From Gammaproteobacteria bacterium HGW-Gammaproteobacteria-13 (GTDB taxonomy: Bacteria > Pseudomonadota > Gammaproteobacteria > Pseudomonadales > Pseudomonadaceae): a stretch of 64,000 nt of DNA. How positions within the stretch are numbered: the first letter of the stretch is position 1; every line of letters starts with the position of its first letter. The stretch lies in contig PGZH01000006.1 of NCBI GenBank assembly GCA_002840155.1, positions 62,001 through 126,000 on the forward strand. The letters run 5' to 3'. This document shows, piece by piece, positions 42,864-52,883 of this stretch. The position numbers were made by a program, and so were the translations under genes. The notes under the pieces were generated by a model. The model searched no databases, had not been told where the DNA came from, and saw nothing but the letters and a program-made list of their open reading frames with translations.

Positions 42864-43919
42864 TCAGACGGCGGCGTTATAGAACAGCTTGGAATCGCGC
42901 TGTTCGACCAGCGCCTGCTCAATGGCGGCCTGGTGCACTTCGTCGGCGTGCTCTTCGCGCTCTTCCGGTTTAATGCCGAGGCGGGCGAACAGCTGCATGT
43001 CCTGATTGGCTTGCGGGTTGGCGGTGGTCAGCAGTTTCTCGCCGTAGAAAATCGAGTTGGCACCGGCGAAAAACGCCAAGGCCTGCATCTGCTCATTCAT
43101 CGCCTCGCGGCCGGCGGACAGGCGCACATGCGACTGCGGCATCATGATCCGCGCCACGGCGAGCATGCGGATAAAGTCGAACGGATCGACGTCCTGCTCA
43201 TCAGCCAGCGGCGTGCCTTTGACTTTCACCAGCATGTTGATCGGCACCGACTCCGGGTGCTCCGGCAGGTTGGCCAGCTGAATCAGCAGGCCGGCGCGGT
43301 CGTCCAGCGACTCGCCCATGCCGAGGATGCCGCCGGAGCAGATCTTCATCCCCGAATCACGTACGTAGGCCAGAGTTTCCAGGCGTTCGCCATAAGTGCG
43401 GGTGGTGATGATGTTGCCGTAGAACTCCGGCGAGGTGTCCAGGTTGTGGTTGTAGTAGTCCAGGCCCGCAGCCGCCAGGGCCTGAGTCTGCTCTTTATCC
43501 AGCTTGCCCAGGGTCATGCAGGTTTCCAGGCCCAGGGCTTTGACGCCTTCGACCATTTTCAGCACGTAGGGCATGTCCTTGGCCGACGGGTGTTTCCAGG
43601 CCGCGCCCATGCAGAAACGCGTAGAGCCGATGGCCTTGGCCTCGGCGGCGGCCTCCAGCACCTTCTGCACTTCCAGCAGTTTTTCCTTTTCCAGACCGGT
43701 GTTGTAGTGGCCGGACTGCGGGCAGTACTTGCAGTCTTCCGGGCAGGCGCCGGTCTTGATCGATAGCAGGGTCGAGACCTGCACGCGGTTCTGGTCGAAG
43801 TGCGCGCGGTGCACGGTCTGCGCCTGGAACAGCAGGTCGTTGAACGGTTGCTCGAAGAGCGCCTTGACCTCATTAAGAGTCCAGTCGTGACGCAGGTTGG
43901 CGGCGGTGGTGGCGCTCAT
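42864..43919 (-). CDS. bioB: Biotin synthase
   Basis: A 351-residue radical-SAM enzyme that inserts sulfur into dethiobiotin. The SAM-cluster cysteines are C59, C63 and C66 (CPEDCKYC), followed by the typical [16 protein letters not shown] and the Arg/Asn-rich auxiliary cluster region ([12 protein letters not shown]). An AAGGAATT ribosome site precedes the ATG. It heads the bio unit and is divergent from comF, 80 bases away. I found no clear BirA-type operator in that space. Confidence 0.97.
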   Translation of the reverse strand: MSATTAANLRHDWTLNEVKALFEQPFNDLLFQAQTVHRAHFDQNRVQVSTLLSIKTGACPEDCKYCPQSGHYNTGLEKEKLLEVQKVLEAAAEAKAIGSTRFCMGAAWKHPSAKDMPYVLKMVEGVKALGLETCMTLGKLDKEQTQALAAAGLDYYNHNLDTSPEFYGNIITTRTYGERLETLAYVRDSGMKICSGGILGMGESLDDRAGLLIQLANLPEHPESVPINMLVKVKGTPLADEQDVDPFDFIRMLAVARIMMPQSHVRLSAGREAMNEQMQALAFFAGANSIFYGEKLLTTANPQANQDMQLFARLGIKPEEREEHADEVHQAAIEQALVEQRDSKLFYNAAV

Positions 43920-43999
43920 CGGTAATTCCTTATTGTTGGCTGCGCCCTGCTAGATTCAGCGGACGCGACACGGATGTTCGGCATAGTTATGGAAGGCGT

Positions 44000-44734
44000 A
44001 TGCGCTGTCAACCCAACTCACAGCACCCGGTTTACAACTGGTTAAAAAGCAAACAACCCTGTTTGCTCTGCGACGAAGCCGCAGACGCCGCACTGGCCAT
44101 CTGCACCAGCTGCGAAGCCGAACTGCCGTGGCTCGGCGGGCATTGCCAGGTCTGCGCCCTGCCGCTGCCCAGCCACGGCTTGGTCTGCGGGGCCTGCCTG
44201 AAAAAGCCGCCCAGCTTTAGCAAGGTCGAAGTGCCCTGGCGCTACGCCTTCCCCATCGACAGCCTGATTACCCGGTTCAAGCATCAGGCCAAGTGGCCAT
44301 TGGGACGTCTGCTCGGCGAGCTTTTGTCACAGCATCTGCAACATGCCTTCGATGAAGGCCTGCCGCGCCCCGATCTGCTGCTGCCTGTGCCCTTGGCGGA
44401 CAAGCGCCAACGCCAGCGTGGCTTCAACCAGGCCGGTCTGCTCGCTGAATGGTTGAGCGCCAGCCTACAACTGCCGCTGCAGGCACACTGGCTGCAGCGG
44501 GTTGTCGACACTCCAGCGCAACAGCAACTGGACGCCGCCACCCGTAAACGCAACCTGCGCAAGGCCTTTGCTCTGGCGCCGGACAGTGCAGTCAGCGGCC
44601 GGCATGTGGCGCTGGTCGATGATGTACTGACCACCGGTGCCACCGCCGAAAGCCTGGCGCGGCTATTAAACAAGGTCGGTGCGGCGCGGATTGATGTGTA
44701 TTGCCTGGCGCGCACGCCAAAGCCAGGCGATTAA
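44000..44734 (+). CDS. ComF-family phosphoribosyltransferase-like protein
   Basis: A 244-residue protein. Paired cysteines near the N-terminus (CLLC, CTSC, CQVC, CGAC) suggest a zinc-binding finger. The C-terminal phosphoribosyltransferase domain has the PRPP loop HVALVDDVLTTGATAESLA. ComF proteins are linked to DNA uptake in naturally competent bacteria, and the same gene (often called GntX) sits next to bio genes in many gammaproteobacteria. Its biochemical role is not settled. Confidence 0.88.
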   Translation: MRCQPNSQHPVYNWLKSKQPCLLCDEAADAALAICTSCEAELPWLGGHCQVCALPLPSHGLVCGACLKKPPSFSKVEVPWRYAFPIDSLITRFKHQAKWPLGRLLGELLSQHLQHAFDEGLPRPDLLLPVPLADKRQRQRGFNQAGLLAEWLSASLQLPLQAHWLQRVVDTPAQQQLDAATRKRNLRKAFALAPDSAVSGRHVALVDDVLTTGATAESLARLLNKVGAARIDVYCLARTPKPGD

Positions 44735-44742
44735 CCTGCCTC

Positions 44743-44810
44743 GTAGCCCGGATAAGCGCAGCGCAATCCGGGAGCGCTATCCCGGATTGCGCTGCGCTTA
44801 TCCAGGCTAC
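44743..44810. repeat. GTAGCCCGGATAAGCGCAGCG inverted repeat
   Basis: Two long arms (GTAGCCCGGATAAGCGCAGC and GCTGCGCTTATCCAGGCTAC) with a CCGGGAGCGCTATCCCGG centre. Same family as 45984. Confidence 0.8.
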
Positions 44811-44892
44811 GAACCTCTATCGCCCCTAAGCTCCGCACCGCCCGACCATGCATAAGCGCTACACTCTGCGGCCAATTACCCCGGAGTCGCCC

Positions 44893-45867
44893 ATGTCCCA
44901 TCCATTTGCCGCACTCACACCCGACCTGGTGCTGGATGCCGTGGAGAGCATCGGCTACCTCAGCGACGCCCGCGTACTGGCGCTGAACAGCTATGAAAAC
45001 CGCGTTTACCAGGTGGGCATCGAGGACGAGACGCCGCTGATCGCCAAGTTCTATCGCCCGGACCGCTGGACCGATGAAGCGATTCGCGAGGAGCACAGCT
45101 TTACCTTCGAGCTGGCCGAGTGCGAAGTACCGGTGGTTGCACCACTGGTACGCGACGGCGAAACCCTGTTCAGCTATGCCGGCTTTCGCTTTGCGCTGTT
45201 CCCCCGCCGTGGCGGCCGCGCGCCGGAGCCTGGTAACCTCGACCAGCTGTACCGCCTCGGCCAGCTACTCGGCCGCCTGCATGCGGTCGGCTCACTCAAG
45301 CCGTTTGCTCACCGTGAAGCCTTGCAGGTGAGCAACTTCGGCCACGCATCGCTGGCCACCCTGCTGGATGGCAACTTTATTCCGCGCAGCCTGCTGCCAG
45401 CCTACGAGTCGGTGGCGCGCGACCTGCTCAAGCGCCTGGATGTGCTGTTCACCGCCAATCCGGTGCAGGCGGTCCGCCTGCATGGCGATTGCCACCCCGG
45501 CAACCTGCTGTGCCGCGACGACACCTTCCACATGGTCGACCTCGACGACTGCCGCATGGGCCCAGCTGTGCAGGATTTGTGGATGATGCTCGCCGGCGAA
45601 CGCCACGAGCGCCTCGGCCAACTGTCGGAGCTGATGGACGGCTATCAGGAGTTTCACGACTTCAACCCGCGCGAACTGCCGCTGATCGAAGGCCTGCGCG
45701 CCTTGCGTCTGATGCATTACAGCGCCTGGCTGGCGCGCCGCTGGGACGACCCGGCCTTCCCCATGAGCTTCCCCTGGTTCGGCAGCGAGCGCTACTGGGG
45801 CGATCAGATTTTGATCCTGCGCGAGCAACTGTCCGCGCTGGATGAAGAACCGCTAAAGCTGTTTTGA
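44893..45867 (+). CDS. srkA: Stress-response kinase A (SrkA/YihE family)
   Basis: A 324-residue APH/choline-kinase-fold protein. Catalytic loop LHGDCHPGNLL, metal-binding VDLDDCRMGPAVQDLW, N-terminal YENRVYQVG and lysine in LIAKFYRPDRW. E. coli SrkA is a Ser/Thr kinase that counters MazF-linked death under stress. ATG 44893 has GGAG upstream; an ATG at 44848 is in frame but adds an unsupported 15 residues. Length is typical (~325). Confidence 0.9.
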   Translation: MSHPFAALTPDLVLDAVESIGYLSDARVLALNSYENRVYQVGIEDETPLIAKFYRPDRWTDEAIREEHSFTFELAECEVPVVAPLVRDGETLFSYAGFRFALFPRRGGRAPEPGNLDQLYRLGQLLGRLHAVGSLKPFAHREALQVSNFGHASLATLLDGNFIPRSLLPAYESVARDLLKRLDVLFTANPVQAVRLHGDCHPGNLLCRDDTFHMVDLDDCRMGPAVQDLWMMLAGERHERLGQLSELMDGYQEFHDFNPRELPLIEGLRALRLMHYSAWLARRWDDPAFPMSFPWFGSERYWGDQILILREQLSALDEEPLKLF

Positions 45868-45879
45868 CACGGCTTGCCT

Positions 45880-45927
45880 AGCCCGGATGTAATCCGCGAA
45901 TGGCGCCCCCGGATTGCATCCGGGCTA
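45880..45927. repeat. AGCCCGGATGTAATCCG inverted repeat
   Basis: AGCCCGGATGTAATCCGCG faces CCCGGATTGCATCCGGGCTACA. It is the first of two palindromes in the 340-base srkA-rarD gap. Confidence 0.65.
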
Positions 45928-45983
45928 CAGGGCTGACTTGTAGGGTGCGCCGCCGCACCAAGATCCCACGGCCCATGCAGCCC

Positions 45984-46052
45984 GTAGCCTGGATAAGCGC
46001 AGCGCAATCCGGGATAGCACTCCCGGATTGCGCCAAGGCTTATCCGGGCTAC
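45984..46052. repeat. GTAGCCTGGATAAGCGCAGCG inverted repeat
   Basis: GTAGCCTGGATAAGC...ATCCGGG faces CCCGGATTGCGCCAAGGCTTATCCGGGCTAC. It is the second palindrome of the gap; the remaining ~150 bases before rarD contain nothing I can name. Confidence 0.75.
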
Positions 46053-46207
46053 AGGGCTGACCACTACAGTTAGCCGCGCAACCGTAACGTCTTTGTTACA
46101 GCCAAGCGGCCTAGACTGCCGAAGAAAATCCTGCCCATCCAGACAAGCCCGCGCCATGCCGACTAGAATCGCAAGCCTCTCGTTAGCAGCCTAAGCAAGG
46201 ACCCTGC

Positions 46208-47101
46208 ATGGCCACCGCCAACCCGCGCCGCGGGTATATTCTCGGCCTGACCGCCTACATCATCTGGGGCCTGTTCCCGCTCTACTTCAAAGCCATCCAG
46301 AGCGTGCCGGCGCTGGAAATCATCGTCCATCGCGCACTCTGGTCCGCGCTGTTCGGTGCGCTGTTGCTGCTGGTGTGGAAACATCCCGGCTGGCTGCGCG
46401 AACTGCTGAATAACCCCAAACGCTTTGCCGTACTGGCCTTGAGCGGCGTGCTGATCGCCAGCAACTGGCTGGTGTATGTCTGGGCGGTGAATAACGAGCG
46501 CATGCTCGAAGCCAGCCTGGGCTACTACATCAACCCGCTGGTCAACGTGCTGCTGGGCATGCTGATTCTTGGCGAGCGTCTGCGCCGCCTGCAATGGCTG
46601 GCCGTGGCCCTGGCCGCGCTGGGTGTATTGCAGCAGCTGTGGCAGGTCGGCAGCATTCCATGGGTATCCTTGGTACTGGCGCTGACCTTCGGTTTCTACG
46701 GGCTGATCCGCAAACAGGCGCCGGTGGCCGCGCTACCCGGCTTGGTCGTGGAAACCTGGCTGCTGTTGCCACTGGCGCTTGGTTGGTTGCTTATGCACCC
46801 AGCGGCGATGAGCACCCAGGCCGATTTCTGGAGCACCCCGGAAGCCCTGTGGCTGATTGCCGCCGGCCCGATTACCCTGGTACCGCTGGTGTGTTTCAAC
46901 GCCGCCGCTCGCCATCTGCCCTACACCACCCTGGGCTTTCTGCAGTACCTGGCGCCAACCCTGGTGCTGTTGCAGGCGATTTTCCTGTTCGGTGAGCATT
47001 TCGACCCGAGCAAACTGCTGGCCTTTATCTGCATCTGGGCGGGTTTGGCGATCTACAGCGTGGATGCCTGGCTGAGCCTACGCAAACGCCAGGCTGGCTA
47101 G
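46208..47101 (+). CDS. rarD: RarD, EamA-family permease
   Basis: A 297-residue inner-membrane protein with ten predicted helices in two EamA halves. RarD marks are RGYILGLTAYIIWGLFPLYFKAI at the N-terminus, NNERMLEASLGYYINPLVNVLLG in the middle and LPYTTLGFLQYLAPTLVLLQAI later. Often annotated as chloramphenicol-sensitivity protein; the true substrate is unknown. Confidence 0.92.
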   Translation: MATANPRRGYILGLTAYIIWGLFPLYFKAIQSVPALEIIVHRALWSALFGALLLLVWKHPGWLRELLNNPKRFAVLALSGVLIASNWLVYVWAVNNERMLEASLGYYINPLVNVLLGMLILGERLRRLQWLAVALAALGVLQQLWQVGSIPWVSLVLALTFGFYGLIRKQAPVAALPGLVVETWLLLPLALGWLLMHPAAMSTQADFWSTPEALWLIAAGPITLVPLVCFNAAARHLPYTTLGFLQYLAPTLVLLQAIFLFGEHFDPSKLLAFICIWAGLAIYSVDAWLSLRKRQAG

Positions 47102-47234
47102 AAAACAACCAACGAGCCGTAATGCAGAGGGCACCTGGCCTGCAGCCAGTTGCCCCCGGCTTATCCACAGAAGCATCCCCGGCCTTTGTGCACAACCAAC
47201 TGCTAAGTGCTTAAAAAATAAACATTTAGCAAAA

Positions 47235-47266
47235 AGCCCCGGGGCACTAGGCAGTGCTCCGGGGCT
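47235..47266 (-). terminator. Terminator after the GcvR-like gene
   Basis: AGCCCCGGGGCACT / AGTGCTCCGGGGCT arms with one mismatch; read on the minus strand it is followed by TTTTTGC, 52 bases after the stop at 47318. Confidence 0.8.
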
Positions 47267-47317
47267 CCTCATGCTACGCACAGAGTTATCCACATGGATC
47301 GTGGATAAACCTCGACG

Positions 47318-47836
47318 TTACTCTTCAACCTGCAGCTTTAGCTCCACCATCAGATCATCCGCCAGGGTTTCCAGATGGGTCTGCAACTGCTCCAGGCTCA
47401 AGCTCTGCGGCACGCCCAGCACAGCCTGGGCCTGGAACAGCAGTTCGCCACTCATGGGCGCCGGCACCACTTCGGTGTTCAGGCTTTCCAGGTTGACCCC
47501 ATGACTGCTGAGCAGGCGGGTGATATCGCGCACGATACCCGGACGATCATTGCCCACCAGCTCCAGGCGAATGGCCTGCCAAACCGTTACCGGCTCGGTG
47601 CCGCCAGCGGCGATCTGCACGCGGATGCCATGGCCCTGCAATTCCTCCAGCGCAGTGGCCAGGCCGGCATGCGCATCCAGCGGCACATCAACGCGCAGGA
47701 TTCCGGCGAACTGCCCAGCCATACGCGACATGCGGCTTTCCAGCCAGTTACCGCCGTGCTCGCTGATACACTGGGCGATGCGCTCGACCAGCCCCGGCTG
47801 ATCCTGGGCAATAACCGTCAATACCAGATGGTCCAT
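47318..47836 (-). CDS. Double-ACT-domain regulator, GcvR-like
   Basis: A 172-residue protein with two ACT domains: HLVLTVIAQDQPGLVERIAQCISEHGGN (1-90) and IRLELVGNDRPGIVRDITRLLSSHGVNLE (~90-172). In E. coli GcvR binds GcvA and glycine to control the glycine cleavage system; here the ligand is likely an amino acid. ATG 47836 lies 7 bases after GGAG; an in-frame TTG two codons earlier is less likely. It is followed upstream by a GNAT gene with its own start 21 bases away. Confidence 0.85.
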   Translation of the reverse strand: MDHLVLTVIAQDQPGLVERIAQCISEHGGNWLESRMSRMAGQFAGILRVDVPLDAHAGLATALEELQGHGIRVQIAAGGTEPVTVWQAIRLELVGNDRPGIVRDITRLLSSHGVNLESLNTEVVPAPMSGELLFQAQAVLGVPQSLSLEQLQTHLETLADDLMVELKLQVEE

Positions 47837-47857
47837 GAACAACTCCTTATACGAGGC

Positions 47858-48304
47858 TTATTTGAGCGCCAGCCAATAGGTATAAAACACCTCATCACGC
47901 ACATAACCCAGGCGTTCGTAGAGGGCTTGTCCTGGCAGATTGCTCTTTGCCGTCTCCAACTGCAAACCGCATGCGCCAGTAGCTTCGGCATGGGCGCGAG
48001 CAGCGTTCATCAACGCCTCACCAACACCCTGGCGGCGCGCCTGCTCGCTGACATACAGGTCACTCAGCAGCCAGGCCGGCTGCAGCGCCAGCGAAGAGAA
48101 AAAGGCATAGAGCTGGACAAAGCCCTGCGCCTTACCCTGCGCATCACGGGCCAGCAGGATGGTCGAATCACTGTTGCGCAGGCGCGCGGCGAGGAAGTCC
48201 CGCACCTGCGGCTGAGGCTTGGCCACCTCATAAAAGCGCAGATACGCGCCAAACAGCTCGGCCAGCTCATCCAGATCCACGGCAGTGGCTGCCTGTATAT
48301 GCAT
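47858..48304 (-). CDS. GNAT-family N-acetyltransferase
   Basis: A 148-residue acetyltransferase. The acetyl-CoA pyrophosphate loop is EQARRQGVGEALMNAARAHA, preceded by the strand WLLSDLYV and followed by LGLQLETAKSN..ALYERLGYVRDE. The substrate is not predictable. ATG 48304 is preferred over the GTG three codons earlier because GGAGAG would abut the GTG. It lies just upstream of the GcvR-like gene (21 bases), so they are probably cotranscribed. Confidence 0.88.
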   Translation of the reverse strand: MHIQAATAVDLDELAELFGAYLRFYEVAKPQPQVRDFLAARLRNSDSTILLARDAQGKAQGFVQLYAFFSSLALQPAWLLSDLYVSEQARRQGVGEALMNAARAHAEATGACGLQLETAKSNLPGQALYERLGYVRDEVFYTYWLALK

Positions 48305-48603
48305 GGTGATCACTCTCCATAAACGGTGGAGCAGCAGTATAGGCAGGCGCGTCTATAGCAGTAGATCGAGAAACACGCGCAATAAACTGTGTACTGTTTT
48401 TTAATTTTTATGAAACAATATTCAAAGTTTACCGCGACAATACGCCACACACAGTGACTGCAAAGCACTTCTTGGTCGCAGAGCGACGCGCACCCACTGA
48501 TTTTCCCCGGATCTTGATGTAGTATGCCGCGCCTCGGACTACATGACGTATTTCCCATGTCCGACGCGGCTATTGAGTAGAGCTGAGCAGAGTGAGGCAA
48601 GTG

Positions 48604-50781
48604 ATGACTGAACGCGTTCAAGTAGGCAGCCTGCAGGTTGCCAAAGTGCTGTTCGACTTCGTGAATAACGAAGCCATCCCCGGGACCGGCATTGCTGCCG
48701 AGGCGTTCTGGGCGGGTGCCGAAGCGGTCATCAATGACCTGGCCCCGAAAAACCGTGCGCTGCTCGCCAAACGCGATGCGATTCAGGCGCAGATCGACGG
48801 CTGGCACCAGGCCCGCGCAGGCCAGGCCCATGACGCCGCTGCCTACAAAGCCTTCCTTGAGGAAATCGGTTACCTGCTGCCAGAGCCGGCTGACTTCCAG
48901 GCCACCACGCAGAACGTCGACGAAGAAATCGCCCGTCTGGCCGGCCCGCAGCTGGTCGTGCCGGTGATGAACGCGCGTTTCGCCCTCAACGCCTCCAACG
49001 CCCGCTGGGGTTCGCTGTACGACGCCCTGTACGGCACCGACGTGATCAGCGAAGAAGGCGGCGCGGAGAAAGGCCGTGGCTACAACAAGGTCCGCGGCGA
49101 CAAAGTGATTGCCTTCGCTCGCGCCTTCCTCGACGAAGCCGCGCCGCTGGCTGCTGGCTCCCACGTCGACTCCACCGGCTACCGCATCGAAGCCGGCAAG
49201 CTGGTTGTCAGCCTCAAAGGCGGCAGCAACAGCGGCCTGCGTGACGACGCGCAACTGGTTGGTTTCCAGGGCGCAAGCGACGCGCCTATCGCCGTCCTGC
49301 TCAAGCACAACGGCCTGCATTTCGAAATCCAGATCGACGCCAACACCCCGGTCGGCCAGACCGACGCTGCCGGTGTTAAAGACGTGCTGATGGAAGCTGC
49401 GCTGACCACCATCATGGACTGCGAAGACTCCGTAGCGGCCGTCGATGCCGACGACAAAGTGGTGATCTACAAGAACTGGCTCGGCCTGATGAAGGGCGAC
49501 CTGGCGGAAGAAGTCAGCAAGGGCGGCCAGACCTTCACCCGCACCATGAACCCGGATCGCGTCTACACCAAGACCGACGGTAGCGAGCTGACCCTGCACG
49601 GTCGCAGCCTGCTGTTCGTGCGTAACGTCGGTCACCTGATGACCAACCCGGCAATCCTCGACGCCCAAGGCAACGAGATTCCGGAAGGCATCCAGGACGC
49701 ACTGTTCACCAGCCTGATCGCCATCCACAACCTGAATGGCAACACCAGCCGCAAGAACACCCGCACCGGTTCGGTGTACATCGTTAAGCCGAAGATGCAC
49801 GGCCCAGAAGAAGTCGCCTTCACCACCGAAATTTTCGGCCGCGTTGAAGACGTATTGGGCCTGGCGCGCAATACCCTGAAAGTCGGCATCATGGACGAAG
49901 AGCGCCGCACCACCGTCAACCTGAAAGCCTGCATCAAGGCCGCCAGCGAGCGCGTGGTGTTTATCAACACCGGCTTCCTCGACCGTACCGGTGACGAAAT
50001 CCACACCTCCATGGAAGCTGGCGCCGTCGTGCGCAAAGCCGCCATGAAAGGCGAGAAGTGGATCAGCGCCTACGAGAACTGGAACGTCGACATCGGCCTG
50101 GCCACCGGCCTGCAAGGTCGCGCGCAGATCGGTAAAGGCATGTGGGCCATGCCCGACCTGATGGCCGGCATGCTCGAGCAGAAGATCGCTCACCCACTGG
50201 CCGGTGCCAACACCGCCTGGGTTCCATCGCCGACCGCCGCCGCGCTGCACGCGCTGCACTACCACAAGGTCGACGTGTTCGCCCGCCAGGCCGAACTGGC
50301 CCAACGCGCCCGCGCGTCCATCGACGACATCCTGAGCATCCCACTGGCCAAGGACACCAACTGGTCGGCTGAGGAGATCCAGAACGAACTGGACAACAAC
50401 TCCCAGGGCATCCTCGGTTACGTGGTGCGCTGGATCGACCAGGGCGTCGGCTGCTCCAAGGTGCCGGATATCAATGACGTTGGCTTGATGGAAGACCGCG
50501 CCACCCTACGCATCTCCAGCCAGCTGCTGGCCAACTGGCTGCGTCATGGCATCGCCACTGAAGAGCAGATCGTTGCCAGCCTCAAGCGCATGGCCCCGGT
50601 AGTTGACCGCCAGAACGCAGCTGACCCGCTGTACCGTCCGCTGGCACCGAACTTCGACAGCAACATCGCCTTCCAGGCTGCCCTGGAACTGGTGGTCGAA
50701 GGCGCCAAGCAGCCGAACGGCTATACCGAGCCAGTCCTGCACCGCCGCCGCCGCGAATTCAAAGCCGCCAACGGCCTGTAA
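48604..50781 (+). CDS. glcB: Malate synthase G
   Basis: A 725-residue enzyme condensing glyoxylate with acetyl-CoA to malate, the second glyoxylate-shunt step. Marks of the G isoform: [14 protein letters not shown] segment [54 protein letters not shown] with the catalytic Arg region [15 protein letters not shown], and [19 protein letters not shown] 48604 follows GAGG; a GTG at 48592 is in frame. Length is exact for pseudomonad GlcB. The 299 bases upstream include an AT-rich stretch (48390-48430) that could hold promoters. A perfect terminator follows. Confidence 0.97.
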   Translation: MTERVQVGSLQVAKVLFDFVNNEAIPGTGIAAEAFWAGAEAVINDLAPKNRALLAKRDAIQAQIDGWHQARAGQAHDAAAYKAFLEEIGYLLPEPADFQATTQNVDEEIARLAGPQLVVPVMNARFALNASNARWGSLYDALYGTDVISEEGGAEKGRGYNKVRGDKVIAFARAFLDEAAPLAAGSHVDSTGYRIEAGKLVVSLKGGSNSGLRDDAQLVGFQGASDAPIAVLLKHNGLHFEIQIDANTPVGQTDAAGVKDVLMEAALTTIMDCEDSVAAVDADDKVVIYKNWLGLMKGDLAEEVSKGGQTFTRTMNPDRVYTKTDGSELTLHGRSLLFVRNVGHLMTNPAILDAQGNEIPEGIQDALFTSLIAIHNLNGNTSRKNTRTGSVYIVKPKMHGPEEVAFTTEIFGRVEDVLGLARNTLKVGIMDEERRTTVNLKACIKAASERVVFINTGFLDRTGDEIHTSMEAGAVVRKAAMKGEKWISAYENWNVDIGLATGLQGRAQIGKGMWAMPDLMAGMLEQKIAHPLAGANTAWVPSPTAAALHALHYHKVDVFARQAELAQRARASIDDILSIPLAKDTNWSAEEIQNELDNNSQGILGYVVRWIDQGVGCSKVPDINDVGLMEDRATLRISSQLLANWLRHGIATEEQIVASLKRMAPVVDRQNAADPLYRPLAPNFDSNIAFQAALELVVEGAKQPNGYTEPVLHRRRREFKAANGL

Positions 50782-50800
50782 CCCGCAGCTGTAGCCACAT

Positions 50801-50828
50801 AAAAAACCGCCCTTCGGGGCGGTTTTTT
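50801..50828 (+). terminator. Intrinsic terminator after glcB
   Basis: AAAAAACCGCCC-TTCG-GGGCGGTTTTTT: perfect 12-bp arms with a TTCG tetraloop, 19 bases after the stop. Confidence 0.95.
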
Positions 50829-50951
50829 ATTGCGGATAAATACCCGGCAACAGGCCGCGCCAGGCCATGACTGACCTCTAGACTTACGTCCAATGGCCCG
50901 GACGACAGCAAAGGCAGATCATGCCAATACAGCCAACTCCCGAGGCCGCCC

Positions 50952-52883
50952 ATGAGCAGCGCAGACGCAATCGCCCAGGCAGGCAAGACGGCGGTGCTGC
51001 AGAACATCCATGGCACCATGGCCTTTCTGCAGAAATTCCCGCCGTTCAACCAGATGGATACCGCCCACCTGGCGTATCTGGTGGAGAACTGTCAGCTGCG
51101 GTTTTATGGCGAAGGTGAAACCATCATCAAGCCGACCGACGGCCCGGTTGAGCACTTCTTTATCGTCAAGCAGGGCCGCGTGCATGGCGAGCGCCCGCAT
51201 TCGGCACGGCGCGGCACGGAAACCACCTTCGAGATCACCACCGGCGAATGCTTCCCGCTGGCCGCGCTGATCGGCGAGCGCGCCACCCGTACCGAACACC
51301 TGGCAGCCGAAGACACCTTCTGCCTGCTGCTGAACAAGCCGGCCTTTATCAAGCTGTTCTCGCTGTCCAACCCGCTGCGCGACTTCGCCCTGCGCGGGGT
51401 CAGCAGCCTGCTCGACCAGGTCAACCAGCAGGTGCAGATGCGCGCTGTGGAAACCCTCGGCGCGCAGTATTCCCTCGACACCCGCCTTGGTCAGCTGGCC
51501 ATGCGCAACCCGATCAGCTGCGGTCCAGACATGCCGCTGCGTGACGCGGTGCAGCTGATGCACGAGCAGCAGGTCGGCAGCATCGTGATTGTCGACCCGG
51601 CGCAGAAACCGCTGGGCATTTTCACCCTGCGTGACCTGCGCCGCGTGGTGGCCGATGGCGTCGACCTGACCCAGCCCATCGACCGCCTGATGACCCAGTC
51701 GCCCTTCCATCTGCCGCCGGATGCCAGCGCCTTCGACGCGGCGATGGCCATGACCGAGCGGCATATCGCCCACGTCTGCCTGGTCGAACATGGCCGGCTG
51801 TGCGGGGTGATTTCCGAGCGTGATCTGTTCAGCCTGCAGCGGGTCGACCTGGTGCACCTGGCGCGCACCATTCGCCACGCTGGCCGGGTGGAAACCCTGG
51901 CGGCGCTGCGCAGCGATGTGCGCCAACTGGTCGACAGCATGCTCGCCCACGGAGCCAGCTCGACGCAGATCACCCAGCTGATCACCCTGCTCAACGACCA
52001 CACCGTCTGCCGGGTGATCGAGCTGACCCTGGAAGACATGGGCGACCCTGGCGTGCCGTTTACCTGGCTGGTATTCGGCAGCGAGGGGCGCAGCGAGCAG
52101 ACCCTGTACACCGATCAGGACAACGGCATCCTCTTCGAAGCCGCCGACGCAGCCGAAGCCGCCGCCATTCGCGGCCGTCTGCTGCCACTGGCCCATGAGA
52201 TCAACCTGCGTCTGGCGCAGTGCGACTTTACCCTGTGCAAGGGCAATATCATGGCCGGCAACCCCGAGCTGTGCCTGTCGCGCCAGGAGTGGTCGCGGCG
52301 TTTCAGCAGCTTTGTCCAGGAAGCCACCCCGGAAAACCTGCTGGCATCGAGCATCTATTTCGACCTGCGCGCTGTCTGGGGCGAGCCCCAGGGCTGCGAG
52401 CAATTGCGCCAGGGCCTGCTGCTGCAGGTGGCCGGCAATAGCCTGTTCCAGCGCATGCTGGCCGAAAACGCCCTGCGCCAACGCCCGCCGGTAGGCATGT
52501 TTCGCGACTTTGTCGTAGCCCGTAAAGGTGCGGAGAAAGACACCCTGGACCTTAAGGTGCAGGGCCTCACGCCCTTTGTCGACGGTGCCCGCCTGCTTGC
52601 CCTGGCCCATGGCGTAACCGCCGTGGGCACCCTGGAACGGCTGCGCGCGCTGATCAAGCTGGAGGTCATCGACGCCCAGGATGGCGCGGCCTATGAAGAG
52701 GCCTACCACTACATCCAGCAGGCGCGTATGCAACAGCACCAGTTGCAGGCACGCAGCGGCCTGCCCTACTCCAATCGGGTCGATCCCGATAATCTCAACC
52801 ACCTCGACCGACGCATCCTGCGCGAGTCCTTCCGCCAGGCGCAGCGGCTGCAGAGCAGCCTGGCTGTGAGGTATCAACTATGA
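50952..52883 (+). CDS. cNMP-binding / CBS-pair / DUF294 nucleotidyltransferase-like protein
   Basis: A 643-residue signalling protein. Cyclic-nucleotide-binding fold (~25-145), CBS pair (~160-285, with VIVDPAQKPLGIFTLRDLRRV and HVCLVEHGRLCGVISERDLF), then a GlnD-like nucleotidyltransferase with GSEGRSEQTLYTDQDN (376-391) and a DUF294 C-terminal helical region. The nucleotidyltransferase Asp pair (388, 390) is intact. The protein probably modifies or senses a partner under nucleotide control. In other pseudomonads it neighbours an acetate-type symporter, which here lies ~8 kb downstream. It overlaps the exonuclease gene by 4 bases. Confidence 0.9.
   Translation: MSSADAIAQAGKTAVLQNIHGTMAFLQKFPPFNQMDTAHLAYLVENCQLRFYGEGETIIKPTDGPVEHFFIVKQGRVHGERPHSARRGTETTFEITTGECFPLAALIGERATRTEHLAAEDTFCLLLNKPAFIKLFSLSNPLRDFALRGVSSLLDQVNQQVQMRAVETLGAQYSLDTRLGQLAMRNPISCGPDMPLRDAVQLMHEQQVGSIVIVDPAQKPLGIFTLRDLRRVVADGVDLTQPIDRLMTQSPFHLPPDASAFDAAMAMTERHIAHVCLVEHGRLCGVISERDLFSLQRVDLVHLARTIRHAGRVETLAALRSDVRQLVDSMLAHGASSTQITQLITLLNDHTVCRVIELTLEDMGDPGVPFTWLVFGSEGRSEQTLYTDQDNGILFEAADAAEAAAIRGRLLPLAHEINLRLAQCDFTLCKGNIMAGNPELCLSRQEWSRRFSSFVQEATPENLLASSIYFDLRAVWGEPQGCEQLRQGLLLQVAGNSLFQRMLAENALRQRPPVGMFRDFVVARKGAEKDTLDLKVQGLTPFVDGARLLALAHGVTAVGTLERLRALIKLEVIDAQDGAAYEEAYHYIQQARMQQHQLQARSGLPYSNRVDPDNLNHLDRRILRESFRQAQRLQSSLAVRYQL

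Noticed and set aside
48310..50304. 664-codon open frame antisense to glcB
   Set aside because: It is a shadow of a highly biased GC-rich gene: the composition is repetitive, it shows no family motif, and malate synthase G fits the other strand over its full length.
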